Origin: Pyrrhosoma nymphula
Lineage: Eukaryota > Arthropoda > Insecta > Odonata > Coenagrionidae
DNA length: 64,000 bases
Assembly (NCBI GenBank): GCA_963573305.1
Contig: OY754331.1
Location: 93,053,434-93,117,433 of the forward strand
Direction of reading: 5' to 3'
The position numbers and the translations under genes were made by a program. Below the pieces are notes generated by a model, which worked only from the letters and a program-made list of their open reading frames with translations, was not told the origin of the DNA and ran no database searches. Below, in pieces: positions 23,176-35,062 of the stretch. The number at the start of each line of letters is the position of its first letter. Position 1 is the stretch's first letter.

Positions 23176-23404
23176 CTCCGGCAATAAATTCTGATCAGGT
23201 CCCTCGCGAGAGAAATTCTCATCCACAGGGAATGCAGGTGCTTCATAGAAGCAATGAGCATTGGGCGTGAAATAAATCGGAGGAACTAAGAACTCACCAG
23301 CAGTTTTCTCCCGTGAAATTATATCATCGTCGATGATAGGTACTCTGCGAATTGAATGGTATGTCATACAGAACAGTCTTGTCATCAGTTTCCCCGAGCG
23401 AGGG

Positions 23405-23600
23405 AATCTACTCTAATCTAAATCTACATCAATGAAGTACTGTGCGAGCCACCTCCAGGATGTGTGACACGGGGTATTCCACACCAGGCATGCAATACAC
23501 GTCCCGGTTCAAGGTTGAACCCCTCACGCTCCCCTGACCCTTAGATCCGGACCAAATTGGTGGATAGTCCCTAGTTCTCCGTGGATAATAATGGCATCTT
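23405..23600 (-). mobile_element. CR1/L2-like LINE 3' tail
   Basis: The minus strand ends in a tail GATGTAGATTTAGATTAGAG at 23405-23425, preceded by a word like TGTCACACATCCTGGAGGTGGCTCGCACAG and by GTGTGGAATACCCCGTG. The same 3' sequence ends the LINE at 50535-51530, so this is a 5'-truncated copy of that family. Confidence 0.65.
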
Positions 23601-23629
23601 AAATATATCATTTCTGCAATCTGCATTTC

Positions 23630-25785
23630 GTTTCATATACTTATGATCGTCAATGAGCCCATGGTCGCACCATGAGCTCCCTCTGCATCTTTATTCACAA
23701 AATATCCTATGTATGTACCTACAATGAGCGACTCCCCCTCCCCCTAAAAGAAGGAGATAAGGGGTGTTACATATTTTCTTAAGACAGAGGTTCTTTAGAA
23801 GAGGCCACATACCGATTTTGAACCTAATATAATCTCTGCAACTAATTTTAAAAAATCCCTAAAAAAGTCATGTTTTTTACGATTTTTCAAAACTTCCCGA
23901 GATGTGCGACCGGAAGACATTGTCCGATTTCGAAAATTTTTCTTTCTTTGTGATCAGGGTGACGAGTAGCAACTTTTTCCGCGCTATTGCGATTCTATTC
24001 GGACACTTTCGTGTTTTTCGGCCCACCCTAATGTACATACGTACATCATATCCAATATATATATATATATATATAAATCTATTGGTGAAGATATGTCTGG
24101 AACTCACTCATGCAAAACCGGCAGAACCGATTACTCTGAATTTTTACAAGTTTTTGCATGCTCATTATATTGATCAATAAAGCAAATTTCAATGTGATTC
24201 TAGTTAGGGTATTTTTACCCCAACCTCTCTATGTGCGTTTCGCGGCTTTGACAAGAGTATCTTCATTGAGCACATCACATTGATTCTTATAATTAGGGCC
24301 CATCGGTATCGGTATATCGATTACTTCGTAGAATTTTGCCTACGTACACCTACACCTACGTACTACATCTGTTAAACCTTAATAAAGCCTAGTGGTCAAG
24401 AGGGATGGTTGGAGTTCCAGTAGACTCTAAGTCCCCAAATCAATGCTTTCCATTTCGCCTCGGAACGAATGAAGTAGGTAATGAGCCGTTTATCATGAAA
24501 TTTTGCACTTAGGTACAGGATACATATTTAAAATAAAAATTCCAACATGTTCTCTATTTGTAATGAAAAAAAATCTCACTCAAACTCATTTGTGGTAGAA
24601 TATATTCGAAGTTTATCTTCCCCATGCCCCTCGTGAAACTGGAATACTTCTTTAGTTTTATTGTTTTAAAAATAGGTAAGAAATTAGAGTTAAATAATCC
24701 TACCCATCACTACTACTACTAGTAAGTGACAAAACGATTAATTTCCATTTAGTAATCAAAACTAACATGTGAAATGAGAAGCCAGTTTCTCTTCTGTTTG
24801 AGTAGAACTATAATATTATTTCTCTGCCGTAGAGAATCAACGGGAAATTCTGCTAATCAGTTTATACAACTAAAAATCCTTGTTGAACTCTTCGCATATT
24901 TGTCGTCGCTTCAAATCGTTCTTCTCTTTCTTTCTTCTCAAATTCCCTTTTCTTCTCCACCCTCAACCTATCTTCTAAGTACGTCTCGCTTCCACATTTG
25001 CTGCCATCTTCGAATATGTAGCTCCAACCAGTCTCTTTTCCTCTCCTACCATTTCTTGCGCCTTATTTTTGGTTTTTTTCTTTCTTTTTTGAGTTTAAAG
25101 TTTTCATCTTCTCCACGCTCGTATCTTGGAAGTTTCCCGTCTACACTTATCTTCCCTCCGCATCGATCTTTCTGAACCGTACATTTTTTCATTTTCAGAA
25201 CCGCTCCACGCTAGGGTTTCATATACTCTTTTCGTGTTACTCTTTTCAGTAACTCTACTGTTCCAATTCAAGTCTTCGGATTTATCCTTAATGATAAAGT
25301 CATTTTTATTCAAAGCACCTCACAGGTACGTGATCTGTTCCACTTGCCATAATTTATTTTCTCTTATCTTTGTGTTCACACCCATTGAATTGGCCAAATG
25401 CCACAATTCTTTTTCTAATATTGCAGTAAAGTTTTATAAATCGGATTATTTATGTATCTGCAATAAATAATAGGTATTTGAGAAAGGCATAATTCTGTCT
25501 CGAAACTCAAAATGTTTCACTCAAGCAATTGACGAGTATTACAACAACAAAAAAATCACCACCCTATGAAATAAGTGAATGTTAGAAGTCAACGCTTTAC
25601 TTGGATCGTATATCATCATTAGTACCCACGTACAGCTAAGTTGGTTATTAGTTTCGACTCTATAGACCAATTTTGCTACACTCAGATACCTTTTTGTTAA
25701 CATTAAAGTTAAAAGGAATTAGCTCTTACTCATTGCATTTTGAAGCACATTCAAAAGTTATGGAATTAAAAAATCCATTTTATTG
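23630..25785. other. No gene; pyrimidine-rich tract
   Basis: AT-rich. From 24880 to 25200 the plus strand is rich in C and T; long frames there on both strands match no protein known to me, although a minus-strand frame at 25104-25313 (rich in Arg, Glu, Lys) could be a LINE fragment. Confidence 0.4.
24055..24075. repeat. (AT)10 microsatellite
   Basis: An uninterrupted AT dinucleotide run of about 21 bp. Confidence 0.95.
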
Positions 25786-25935
25786 AAGGATGGCGTTTTC
25801 CTGGCGAAAAAGGCTGATGAAGTTTTTTAAGTTTTCTAATTAAGCCCTGAAGACGATAACAGAGACAGCCGTCAAAACGTTGGCAACAACAGCCTCCTCT
25901 ATCCGGTGGGAAACCCGAAAAAACTTCATCATCCA
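25786..25935 (+). repeat. Diverged hairpin retroelement
   Basis: It contains GCGTTTTCCTGGCG (head), GCCCTGAAGACGATAACAG and CCGTCAAAACGTTGGC (core) and CCGGTGGGAAACCCG (right arm), in the order seen in the intact copies at 26298 and 34844. The words GATGAAGTTTTTT (left) and AAAAAACTTCATC (right) form a short inverted pair. Confidence 0.6.
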
Positions 25936-26297
25936 TTTTCTTTTATTACCTTTACAAAAACGTTGAGAACTTCCTAAAAGCATGAAGATCGGCACAAAAT
26001 TTGAGAAATATAGGATATCTTTCCCGCCAATAATATTGCGATGAAACGATTCCGGGTTCGTGGTTTGCATAAGTTGTTTGCTACTTACCAAGAGCTTTTT
26101 AAAATCTATGAAAATGGTACATTTCTTTCTCCTCCAATTTCGGAATGTGTCAGGTGAATTACCTAAGTTATGTCTGATGAACTCAAGTGATTTGGTTTTC
26201 TGAGAGTAAATACAAACTTTTCGTCATTTGATATCATTCATGACTACCTAACTACCAAACTTTATGCGATAAGGCTGTAAAAATATTAGTATTTCCT

Positions 26298-26558
26298 GTA
26301 AGACTTGGTGCTTTCCTGGCGCACGATGTGAATAAATTCTTCACGGGATTCCCACCAGGTTAGATGTTCAGCCAGAGCCGACGTTTCAATGTCTAACTCT
26401 GCCATCGTCCTCAGGGCGTTGAGTGACTCAATGACTGACTCAACGTCCTGAGGTGTGAGTGACTCAACGCCCTGAGGACGATGGCAGAGTTAGCCATTGA
26501 AACGTCGGCTCTGGCTGAACATCTAACCTGGTGGGAATCCCGTGAAGAATTTATTCAC
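26298..26558 (+). mobile_element. Hairpin retroelement, family 1, with 13-bp direct repeats
   Basis: Direct repeats ATTAGTATTTCCT lie at 26285-26297 and 26559-26571. Between them are a head (GTAAGACTTGGTGCTTTCCT), then two near-perfect inverted arms of about 100 bp (26329-26434 and 26455-26558) with a small loop. The right arm holds CTGAGGA (26472-26478), a hairpin with a 7-nt loop, and GAAACGTC, reminiscent of a hammerhead ribozyme core. No protein is encoded. The direct repeats show it moved as a unit. I suspect a cut-down Penelope-like element, since that group carries terminal hairpins and hammerhead motifs. Confidence 0.75.
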
Positions 26559-26597
26559 ATTAGTATTTCCTACCAGATATAAATTAGGTTAAGACTT

Positions 26598-26752
26598 AAA
26601 TGAAAAGTGAAAAAACTTTGTGTATGTCCACAGTATTTATTCTAGTACGACGCGTTTCAGCGTGTCCAATACTGTGGACATACACAAAGTTTTTTCACTT
26701 TTCATTTATCATTATGTTCCACAACATCTCGCCGAACACCGTTGAATACATC
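26598..26752 (-). mobile_element. Hairpin retroelement, family 2, with 13-bp direct repeats
   Basis: Direct repeats TAGGTTAAGACTT lie at 26585-26597 and 26753-26765. The element has a perfect 39-bp inverted pair (26598-26636 and 26669-26707) around a 32-nt loop. On the minus strand the loop reads GCTGAAACGCGTCG. Reading the minus strand, the head (26708-26752) contains GGCGAGATGTTGTGGAAC, shared with the element at 39690. It lies only 27 bp from the family 1 element. Confidence 0.75.
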
Positions 26753-26765
26753 TAGGTTAAGACTT

Positions 26766-27096
26766 GCCTGAATTTGATCACAACCATGATACGTTGCGTT
26801 CCTGTAGTATTTACTTTGCCTCACAAAATATAACGATAGAGATTCGTTAAAAAAATAAATAGGTAAGGGTCATAGACTTTTTTAAAACTAACGATGGAAA
26901 ATATATATGTAAAGGCCGAGTTAACTTAGATTTAAGTAACGTACATCCAAAACAATGGAAAACAAAAGAAAAATAATTAGATACATGTAATATTTATTTT
27001 CATTAATATTACTATGTAATTAATCCTAAGCATTAAAAGTGAAATATAAAACATTACGCAAACATTCTGTGAAGCTACCATTACTTTTACTTTCAG
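26766..27096. other. No recognisable gene
   Basis: AT-rich; it ends in a polypyrimidine stretch before the candidate exon. Confidence 0.4.
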
Positions 27097-27187
27097 GATT
27101 CGGTAATTGGCAGTGCATCAGCAGCATTGAAGAGAGCTCTGCCAAAATTCAAATCACCTTTGTACGGTAGTGGAGCTCCGGAAAAAT
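27097..27187 (+). CDS. Possible internal exon, unknown protein
   Basis: A strong splice acceptor (TTACTTTTACTTTCAG, ending 27096) is followed by 91 bp without stop in one frame, then the donor-like GTATGT at 27188. The frame reads DSVIGSASAALKRALPKFKS then PLYGSGAPEK. A second frame is open up to a TAG at 27168-27170 and could end at GTAGTG. I recognise neither peptide. No linked exons were found nearby. It could equally be chance, as acceptor-like sites are common in AT-rich DNA. Confidence 0.25.
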
Positions 27188-28209
27188 GTATGTAATCTTA
27201 TATTTTATCCTTTCTGTGCTTCCGATTGCTATTCTTTTGACATATGTAAAGTTCATTATAATTTTTACTTGGGCTTAGCTCTCAGCAGACGCCTTAAAAT
27301 CCTAAGTTTGATCGATATTATTGCAAACACAGTACAATGGAGAATGCTCTGATATGCAGTTATTTTGCGTGCGGTATTATGTGCTTAACTTAAAAAGGTA
27401 CTAAAATATTCTCGTCTCCTCACTTACCAGCTGATTCGCTGAAACTCTATACAAAAACATCAGTCCGTTAAACTTCGGGGATTTGGGAAATGACAGGGAT
27501 TCGGATCTGGATCTCTAAATTGCTGTCTAGTGTGTTAGCAATTAACAGCATTACTTTATATGTCCAGCACCCATCCTCCCATGTGAGTGACTGCGTATAG
27601 TGTCCTTTTTGTCACTTTTGAAATGGTATTCCGCAGGCATACCATACAAACGGGTAACAGAGGCATAGGGTAAGCAATTGTAGAATATAGGTATTTTTAT
27701 ATTTTATTAGAGGCATTTAATATACCTTCTAGTTTTTATATCCTTACGAGTACCTACTTTAGTTTTTCCCACATTTTTTCAGTGATGATGAGGATTTGCT
27801 GTGAAACAATCATTTCGGTGTATTCGTTAATAATTTGCTTTTCTCCTCCAAATGCCGCGTTCAGTACAAAATATGAATCATTCTCAGAACATTGTAGGGG
27901 GTTTAGTTTACTGAGAAACGAAACTAAAATTTAAAAATTCTAAAATGGAATAATGGTGCACTATCTTATAACATATAATTTATTGACCCAGAAATATAAA
28001 TATAACATAATTTACATGCTTCAGGCAGCCTCAAGGCTCTCAAGGATCTAAGGAAAGGGTGTTTCTAAATTCGCTAGACCGACTATGAGATGTGGATAAT
28101 TTTTTTTTTGTGCATGAAAACATGGGCGGTATCTATACGCATTTATTTTTAATCAAACTGACAATGAGTTGAAGTAAAGTTTTTAAGAAAGTATTGAAAG
28201 AACTATTTT
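27188..28209. other. No recognisable gene
   Basis: AT-rich with short frames only. Confidence 0.4.
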
Positions 28210-28850
28210 AATGTGGCGTCTACTCTATTCTCAGCGGCAATGGGTAGCCCTCCATGTAATGCATGCAGCATGGTGGAATATTGCGGTCTAAAAGGCTGTT
28301 TAGAAGATAATCGTCTCGCGCTCCTCCCTCCAGATGGCATTTCTTCTCCGAGTTTCCAGAGTCCTGGGAATTTCTGTGGCGGGAGTTTTTCACCTGCTGC
28401 GGGAGGACTCGGCAAACCAAACATTATCTCCCCCCTCCTCATCCTCCTTCTCACGGCTCCCCCTGCCCTCTTGCCTCACCCCCCGCAGCCACCTATCTTC
28501 CCTTTCAGCACACAAAAACACCGGGGGGCATTAGCATAATCCGCATCCCGGACTAGGAAGAAGGCCTGCCTCAAAATGGCACGCCGCTGCGACGAACCCT
28601 CCAATTACGAGCTCCTCCCAGCCGCCCCCTCTCCCCACCCGCCCACCCACTCGGCGAGCGAGCGAGCCTCTACTTCCTCTAGCGAGAGGGCGCATTAGAA
28701 TACACGCCGGGGTATTCACTTCCTCCCAGTGGCCAATCGTCCATCCATCGTATTCATCTTCCCTCGCATTCAACCTCCCGGGGAGACGCGGTACTCGACC
28801 CTACGCTACGTCTCGCTGCTTCGAGTGGGGGAGGGTTTATCGGTCGATAA
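28210..28850. other. GC-rich island, probable promoter area
   Basis: CpG- and GC-rich between AT-rich flanks, with pyrimidine-rich runs and CGAGCGAGCGAG-type words. Overlapping frames on both strands reflect composition. It lies directly upstream of a candidate first exon. Confidence 0.35.
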
Positions 28851-28868
28851 CCCCGCTTTGTTCAAGTG

Positions 28869-29015
28869 CTATATTTTTTAAGGGTCGAATTGAGTGGTCT
28901 GTCGGAGATACGGGTTAATTCCTACGTTTTTTTTGGAATTTCATCTCATGGTGTATCGAATATGAGTTGTAAAACTGTAACTGGAAGTTTTAATCGACTT
29001 TAATAAGAAAACCAG
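28869..29015 (+). promoter_or_regulatory. Possible core promoter and noncoding first exon
   Basis: A TATA-like CTATATTTTTTAAGG lies at 28869-28883, just past the GC-rich island. Transcription would start about 30 bp later. At 29011-29021 the sequence ACCAG/GTGAGT is a very good splice donor, giving a first exon of about 110-120 bp without a conserved frame. The arrangement (island, TATA, short exon, donor) is typical of insect genes with long first introns. No downstream exon is identified in the window. Confidence 0.25.
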
Positions 29016-29393
29016 GTGAGTTAAAACCTTGTGCGGGTGAACTACACTGAAACTTTAAATGTATTCCTCATTTCTTTTTATAATTGATGTGGTTTGATGC
29101 ATGCCTAAGTATAGGCGGTCTATTATGCTTGGAGACATGGTGGTAGGAGGTTTTCAGAAATTGACGCAGTTTACATAGCAGGCAAAAGAAGCCCAAAGGT
29201 CGCGAAGTCTCAAGGGTACCTATGTCATATCCAAAAAAAGGGTCATGATCTGGTCCACTTTCATCAGGAAATAATCAAAAAGGTAAATATGGGTAATATG
29301 GTTCGTATTTGATGGTCTATCATCAATATTCATTCAACGAATATTAGCTGACTGCTGCCATATATATATATTCCTTATATCTTTGTAGCTCTT

Positions 29394-29693
29394 CTATTTC
29401 AAGCCCCATTTTACCTGGCCTTGGTATTTATCTCGTGTCACGTAAATTTCCCTTCTTGTTTCTCTCCTTCGCTCCTTATGCTCCTTATACATATAAGTAT
29501 GCTGTTTCTCAAAATGTGGCCTCACCATCCGGACTTTGCCATTATGGTAATTTTTCATACATTGTTCTATCCTATTCTTTTGTGCAATTATTTTTCCGTC
29601 CATTTGATTCTCAACATCCGCCTCCAGGCTAATTGTAAGTTTAAAAATCACAATTCTATTCTGTCCCAGCTTCCATTGGTCTATGTCTCTCAA
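29394..29693 (-). other. Unassigned basic open frame, possible transposon relic
   Basis: A 99-codon minus-strand frame, rich in Lys, Arg and Glu with few low-complexity runs (IEQCMKNYHNGKVRMVRPHF, KEHKERRRETRREIYVTRDK). The composition looks like a protein, such as a LINE linker or ORF1 segment, but no motif is diagnostic. Confidence 0.2.
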
Positions 29694-29881
29694 TCACATA
29701 GCGCACCAAAACTCCATACTAATGTTTCCAAGAACTGCTTTCTCACTGGCAATCCTATTTTTTCACACCACAGTTTTTTATCATAATGTAAATTTTCCGA
29801 ATGATCTCACATGCACTCACTAAAAATTTCCCCACTTCACTGATGATCCCCTCCTAGTAGTCTCCACCCGAAAATGCGATT

Positions 29882-29897
29882 GGGGGGGGGGGGGGGG
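29882..29897 (+). repeat. G16 homopolymer
   Basis: Sixteen consecutive G residues. It is prone to assembly and length error and able to form G-quadruplex. Confidence 0.9.
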
Positions 29898-29899
29898 AA

Positions 29900-32800
29900 A
29901 TGCGATTTTACCTCCGAAATATCTCCTGTGAGGAATGCTATCATGGGTTCTTTGAATGCAAAGCTGAATTTTTAGGGCGATTGGGGCGGTTGTTTCCCGT
30001 AGGATTATACATAGCAGTAGGTACTGCGATCGTTTCCGTGAACTTCTCTCTTGTCCGTGTTAGAGTTAGGGTACTCTCCAAGCATCGAGTAAAATCAAGA
30101 TAGAACTCAGCCATTTAGGGAAACTTATGTTTTTAACATAGAAGAGCGAATTGCCCAATCACACGCTCCAGTGCGGAAGTTCTGCTGTGGGGATTTCGCT
30201 AGTAGAGGTGTATACCGTGCATTAATAGGCATCACATAGTCGTTCACAATTAGACGTCCCAGAGGGACATAGCATATCATCAAGTAAAAATGAGTGAAGA
30301 AGGTTAACATCGTTCTTAGCGGCAGAGTGACTCCTTATCACAGAAAAAAGCAACAGAGACATGCTCTGAAAGCCACTATTCATTGGTGTCATTCACATTT
30401 TCGATTACGAAAAGTTCATGTACATATATAAAAATGGATGTTTGTATATCTGTCTGTCTGTCCGAGATTAAACTTCCCTGCCCTCTCAAATCAAAAATTT
30501 ACATTTTAAATACTATGTTATTATTATGTGATGGTATACTTTAGTATATTAAATTATCCTACCTGGCATATACCATATACACTACAACGCCAGAAAGGAC
30601 TTAGATATGACAGTGGTCAATAATAAATGGTCAAAAAGGATGCACAGGGGTAACAACTCATTAGGCACAAATTTTATCCATTGCAGGAAACGAACACACG
30701 GAAATCTCTTTTGAGATGATGTACCAAAAATGGTAAAGAACGATGAAGGTGATTAATGAGTGGACGTGATGCGTTAATGAAAGGAAAAATTAAGAACAGC
30801 AAAAAGAAAAAGTGAATTAGAAAGCGATACACAGATGCTAAAACGAATTTGAAGAAAGTAAAAGTATACGTAATAGAGAAATTAACAAACTGAGGAAAAA
30901 GGAATTACGATGAAAGTAAAAGAAAATATAATAAAGAAATTAATGAATTAGTAAAAAAAAAAGCAACCGATTTTTAACACTTCAAAATCGCAGTCACAGA
31001 TCGCAGGAGACCAGACACCAACAGGGATGGGCAGAGTAGCACTCAATTGTTAAAAGCCCGTCTCAGTGTTGCCATGTGTTAACTATTGATGTTATCATGC
31101 ATAACAATAAGAATAAACCTGCAATATTAGATAATTTGTATGGACTTTTCGGGGTTTTATGTTATTGAATTAATAATTCTTCTTTACAGCCACAAATTTA
31201 ATCTAAAAATCATATTACGTCGAAATAACAGCGACGGCTAGATGCAACACAACCACTGACTTACATGAGGTTCTTAGCATTCATACTTAGATAAGTATAT
31301 TTTCTGAGCAACATAACCCAATCGAGTATTTGGATTTCTTGGAAAAATTATGAAATGGTATATTAATCCTAAATCCCCCCATCAGGTGATATTTCATTCT
31401 TATTAGGAATACAGTACTTCAGAGCCCATGTTCTTCCTACTAATATATTATATGTAATGGTGCCTGTCTGTCTGTTGCTCCACCACGCAAAAATTTCTGG
31501 GCCGATTGAGTTGAAATTTGGCATGAAGATATATTTGGTTGTAACAGAGGCTATACTAAAAAGCTCTCAGCCCCACCCCTGGTGGTCCCTTGTGGTACAT
31601 GCTAAGCATTGGGTTCGGTGCAGTGGTTTCATTTTTTATTTTTAAAAGTAGGTACTTTAACTGAAGACAGAGGGCTGGGGTATTTTTATCGGATGGCTGG
31701 ATAAAAAAAGTTTTTGATTCTATAAATTGATTTCTTTTACGCTTCGTAATTGTCTGAAAATAATGTTTTTTGTTGAAATATCTAACATTTTTCTCTAAAA
31801 TCAGCAACATCATATTTACTTGAAAACCAGAGATTTGATTTTCATAGGATATTCACGCCCTTAGCATTTAAATATAACGTTTTCCTGCTGGCCCATGATA
31901 GCACGTAGAAAGATAATATGTATAAGAAGGGCCCAGTGTCCCAAGGGCGCGATGATAAATTGCTTCGGGGGTAATCGATATATTCAATGCATATTTACAA
32001 CAAGTATACTCTTCTATGCCTATTCTCAAAGTAGGTCTCATGTGGGCACTGCATGTGTATGAGAGAACACTTACGTAGTAAACGATACACCTAAAGGAAT
32101 AAAATAGACTGCACACGCAATTAAATGTGCTAGAGTATATACGTGCAGTGAATAGTAAAGGCAATAATGCTTCTGTTCCAGCAACAAACACAGCGTTGTT
32201 TACAATCGTTTAATACTCTGATATAATACACGTAGTGGAACCTTCCGCCTCTCATTACGATTGCGAACTGTTTTTAGATCAATTCCCACATCATAAACGT
32301 TACAAGTTATTTACTTATATATGTTTACAAGTGTTAAGGTGAAATTAACTTACATTCGCTCAATCATCGAGTTGCCTATTCAAGTCTCTCACTCGCCGCT
32401 GTTTCCTCTCCTTACACTTAAAAAATATCTATCAACATGCCGAATGGAAAAAAAGGGCAACCTTTCGAAAAAATCTTCTAAACCATGAAAGAAAGGAATA
32501 TCTTCTTTGCGAGAAAATAAGCCCTTACAAGGATACGACTAAAGTTAGACTTGGATGCTCAAAGACATGCCCACCAGCGATCTCATGAGAATCTCCCCGT
32601 GGTGTTTCTCGGGTTACTCTATGAACCGCACAAATTTCATCCCAACCAAACCTACGGACGGGTTGCCAGCTATAAATCTGGTTAAAATATAGAACCATCA
32701 ATTTCGAACCTTCAATCTGCTTTAAGATGGCGGAAATAATAATTACGTCGCTACATGCTTTTTACCCGAAAGAAGAACGGAAATTCTGAGCAATGAACGA

Positions 32801-33769
32801 CATCCGTGCATGAAAATCGGCAATTGCACTAAAAATCACCATATATTTTTTATTTAGCAACCAAAACCAATGATTATGACTACCCTTTATGCCGAAGCGG
32901 CAGTCCGGGTGACGGAGGATTCATTGGTCAAATAAACATGGCTGCTGCTGCTGAAAATGCTCCTTTTGACGTAGTCAACCACTGGATTGTACCCTACTCT
33001 CCATCCTGATTAAGATACTCAACGCACATATAAACGTTTAATTGCGCAACTAAATTAAGCCATTGGATGCAAATATATTTATGCACACAAGGGAAGCGAT
33101 CAAGCTGTTATTCACTCATTGTCAGAAAACGGCTCAAGAGAACCGGAGAGACGTGGTGACCATCTATCAACCTGGGTGCTACCTATTTAAATAGTAATGA
33201 GTCCGCGTGGCCAATTTTTTGGGTTTCCCGTGCATGAAAGAGGACCAACAGTCATCGGACTCATCTCTCCTTGCACCTGGAAAACTGTCATCGTGTCTAC
33301 TTCAACGAACACAACATACAAAATAAGTTACGAACTCCTCAAATGACCATGCTGACAGTATTCTTCAGGCTTTGTGGTTTTCTTATAAAATAATTTCAAT
33401 GTTTTTCACACCCTTTGAATTTCAACGGGTACCTTCCGCTAGTTCCAATATAATTGTGATATTCCTATGATATATCTGCGTATGCTAAGGAGGAAATACG
33501 TTTCCATTAATGTGCATGGTGCCATTTACTGATATTCACAAGAGAAATCCATTCTTCGCTATAAATAGGCAAACTGAGTGCAATGAATTGTTGTTAGGTA
33601 AAACATATCGTGTGATTGGGAATGAATGCGTTAAAATATTGGTATTTCCCTATTATATTACTTTTCCTTTATTCCGGCTAACCCGATTTCCAGTACACAT
33701 TAATTTGAGCAATGATGTTCGCCTTTTCTATTTAAATTATTAGGATATTAAATTATAATGAAGTAGGGT
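29900..33769. other. No gene; scattered repeat phrases
   Basis: AT-rich. At 30425-30480 (AAAAATGGATGTTTGTATAT followed by CTGTCTGTCTGTCC) and at 31455-31640 (CTGTCTGTCTGTTG, then GAGTTGAAATTTGGCATGAA) there are phrases typical of dispersed insect elements with a CTGT microsatellite. 30770-30960 is A-rich and partly self-similar (AAAGTAAAAGTATACG and AAAGTAAAAGAAAATA). No family is assigned. Confidence 0.4.
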
Positions 33770-34060
33770 GGATTGGGCTAGAAATGAGTGGGTGATGAAA
33801 GAATGTGGGTTGGATGCTCCAGTAATGGACGTATGTACATGAGTTGAGTGTGCTTCGTTGGTTTGGTTGGTTGAGAATGGGAGAGAGTCGAATAACGAAA
33901 CAGATATATGATAAATAGATTGAATGGTTTTGAGAGGCTGAGGTAGACCGCGAAAGTAGTGGGTGAATGTGGTAGAGGAAGAATATTAGGGGTCTTAAGA
34001 ATAGGAGAGCGGGTATGAAGCAATGCATGAGCATAAGATAGCGAAAGTGGCTTGTGAGCA
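33770..34060 (+). pseudogene. Possible LINE C-terminal relic
   Basis: The plus strand, across stops, reads GLDAPVMDVCT, VVWLVENGRE-type sequence, NGFERLR-RPRKWVNVVEEEY and MSIR-KWRKL-like pieces. The RGRPRK-W-D/N-VEE motif is common near the C-terminus of insect LINE pol proteins. It is degenerate and without a usable frame. Confidence 0.3.
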
Positions 34061-34833
34061 TAGGGGATTATGGAGGAAATTGTGGAAAGGGAGCCAGTTT
34101 TGTAGGGCTAACAGCAATAACTGTTTTGAATTTGCCTACTCCCAATTGCCAAAAAGGAAATGGCGTGATGGTTATATTATCTATAAGTTATAATGACGAC
34201 CAGCTTGTTTTACACTGCATGCCGAAAGGCAACAAAAAAATTGTTATTTGGGATCCTGACAAATATCACCGGCTAAGAAGACATTAAATCATTAATTTTC
34301 GTCATTTGATGGTTTTAGAGATATCTTAATCAATCAGTTAGTTAATGGAATTGGGATTTTTTTAATTTTTGATAAGAAGTCCAGTTGGAGTCATTATATT
34401 TCAAAATGAGTTCCTAGTATTTGAAGCAGAATACCGGGCTGTGTGGCTAATTTCATCGCAATACGTTCGGTTATTTCCGAGATTCGTTCATCAGTCAGTG
34501 AGACAGTGCTATTTCCCTCTTATGTATCTGGAATAACCATCAAAGCGAAAACTTCATCTTTTCTATGGCCCGTTTTATAACAAACAACATGGGATATTCA
34601 CAAACAACCATGTCGTAGGCATTGAAAAATCCACTCGAACCCTCAACCCTATGATTGGCGGGCGAAGACTTTACCTAACCATCACTGGGGCCAACCAACA
34701 GGATTTGTTTAATTTCAGTGAGGGAATGTTTCACTATTGCTATTTAAAATTATATTGGCTTGAATATTTTGGATTCCGGTGTAATTGTAAAGTTATAACC
34801 TTGTTGGAGGAGGGAACAAATGGTCCCCAAACG
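34061..34833. other. No recognisable gene
   Basis: One unassigned plus-strand frame (34054-34287, VMVILSISYNDDQLVLHCMP) has no known match. Near 34440-34510 there is another dispersed phrase (CTAATTTCATCGCAATACG then CGGTTATTTCC). Confidence 0.35.
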
Positions 34834-34843
34834 TTTTTAAACT

Positions 34844-35052
34844 GTAAGATTTGGTGCTTTCCTGGCGCGCGATGTGAATGAATTCTACACAGGATTCCCA
34901 ATTGGTGAGATGTTCAGCCAGAGCCGACGTTTCGATGGCTAACTCTGCCATCGTCCTTAACGCCCTGAGGACGATGGCAGAGTTAGCCATCGAAACGTCG
35001 GCTCTGGCTGAACATCTCACCTGGTGGGAATCCCGTGAAGAATTCATTCACA
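34844..35052 (+). mobile_element. Hairpin retroelement, family 1, with 10-bp direct repeats
   Basis: Direct repeats TTTTTAAACT lie at 34834-34843 and 35053-35062. The head GTAAGATTTGGTGCTTTCCT differs by one base from the copy at 26298. Arms of about 80 bp (34876-34958 and 34969-35051) are near-perfect inverse copies. The core at 34965-34996 reads CTGAGGA, C, stem GATGGC, loop AGAGTTA, stem GCCATC, GAAAC. It is the cleanest copy of the family in the window. Confidence 0.8.
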
Positions 35053-35062
35053 TTTTTAAACT

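Noticed and set aside
23017..23385. 122-codon minus-strand frame
   Set aside because: Runs over the tRNA-derived SINE and its flank; not a gene.
24774..25175. 133-codon plus-strand frame
   Set aside because: Ser/Leu/Phe-rich because of a pyrimidine-rich tract; no motif.
31868..32191. 107-codon minus-strand frame
   Set aside because: No motif, no neighbouring exon and length within chance for this much AT-rich DNA.
34965..34996. A functional hammerhead ribozyme
   Set aside because: An additional base precedes helix II in every copy seen here and stem III is not clear; kept only as a resemblance.
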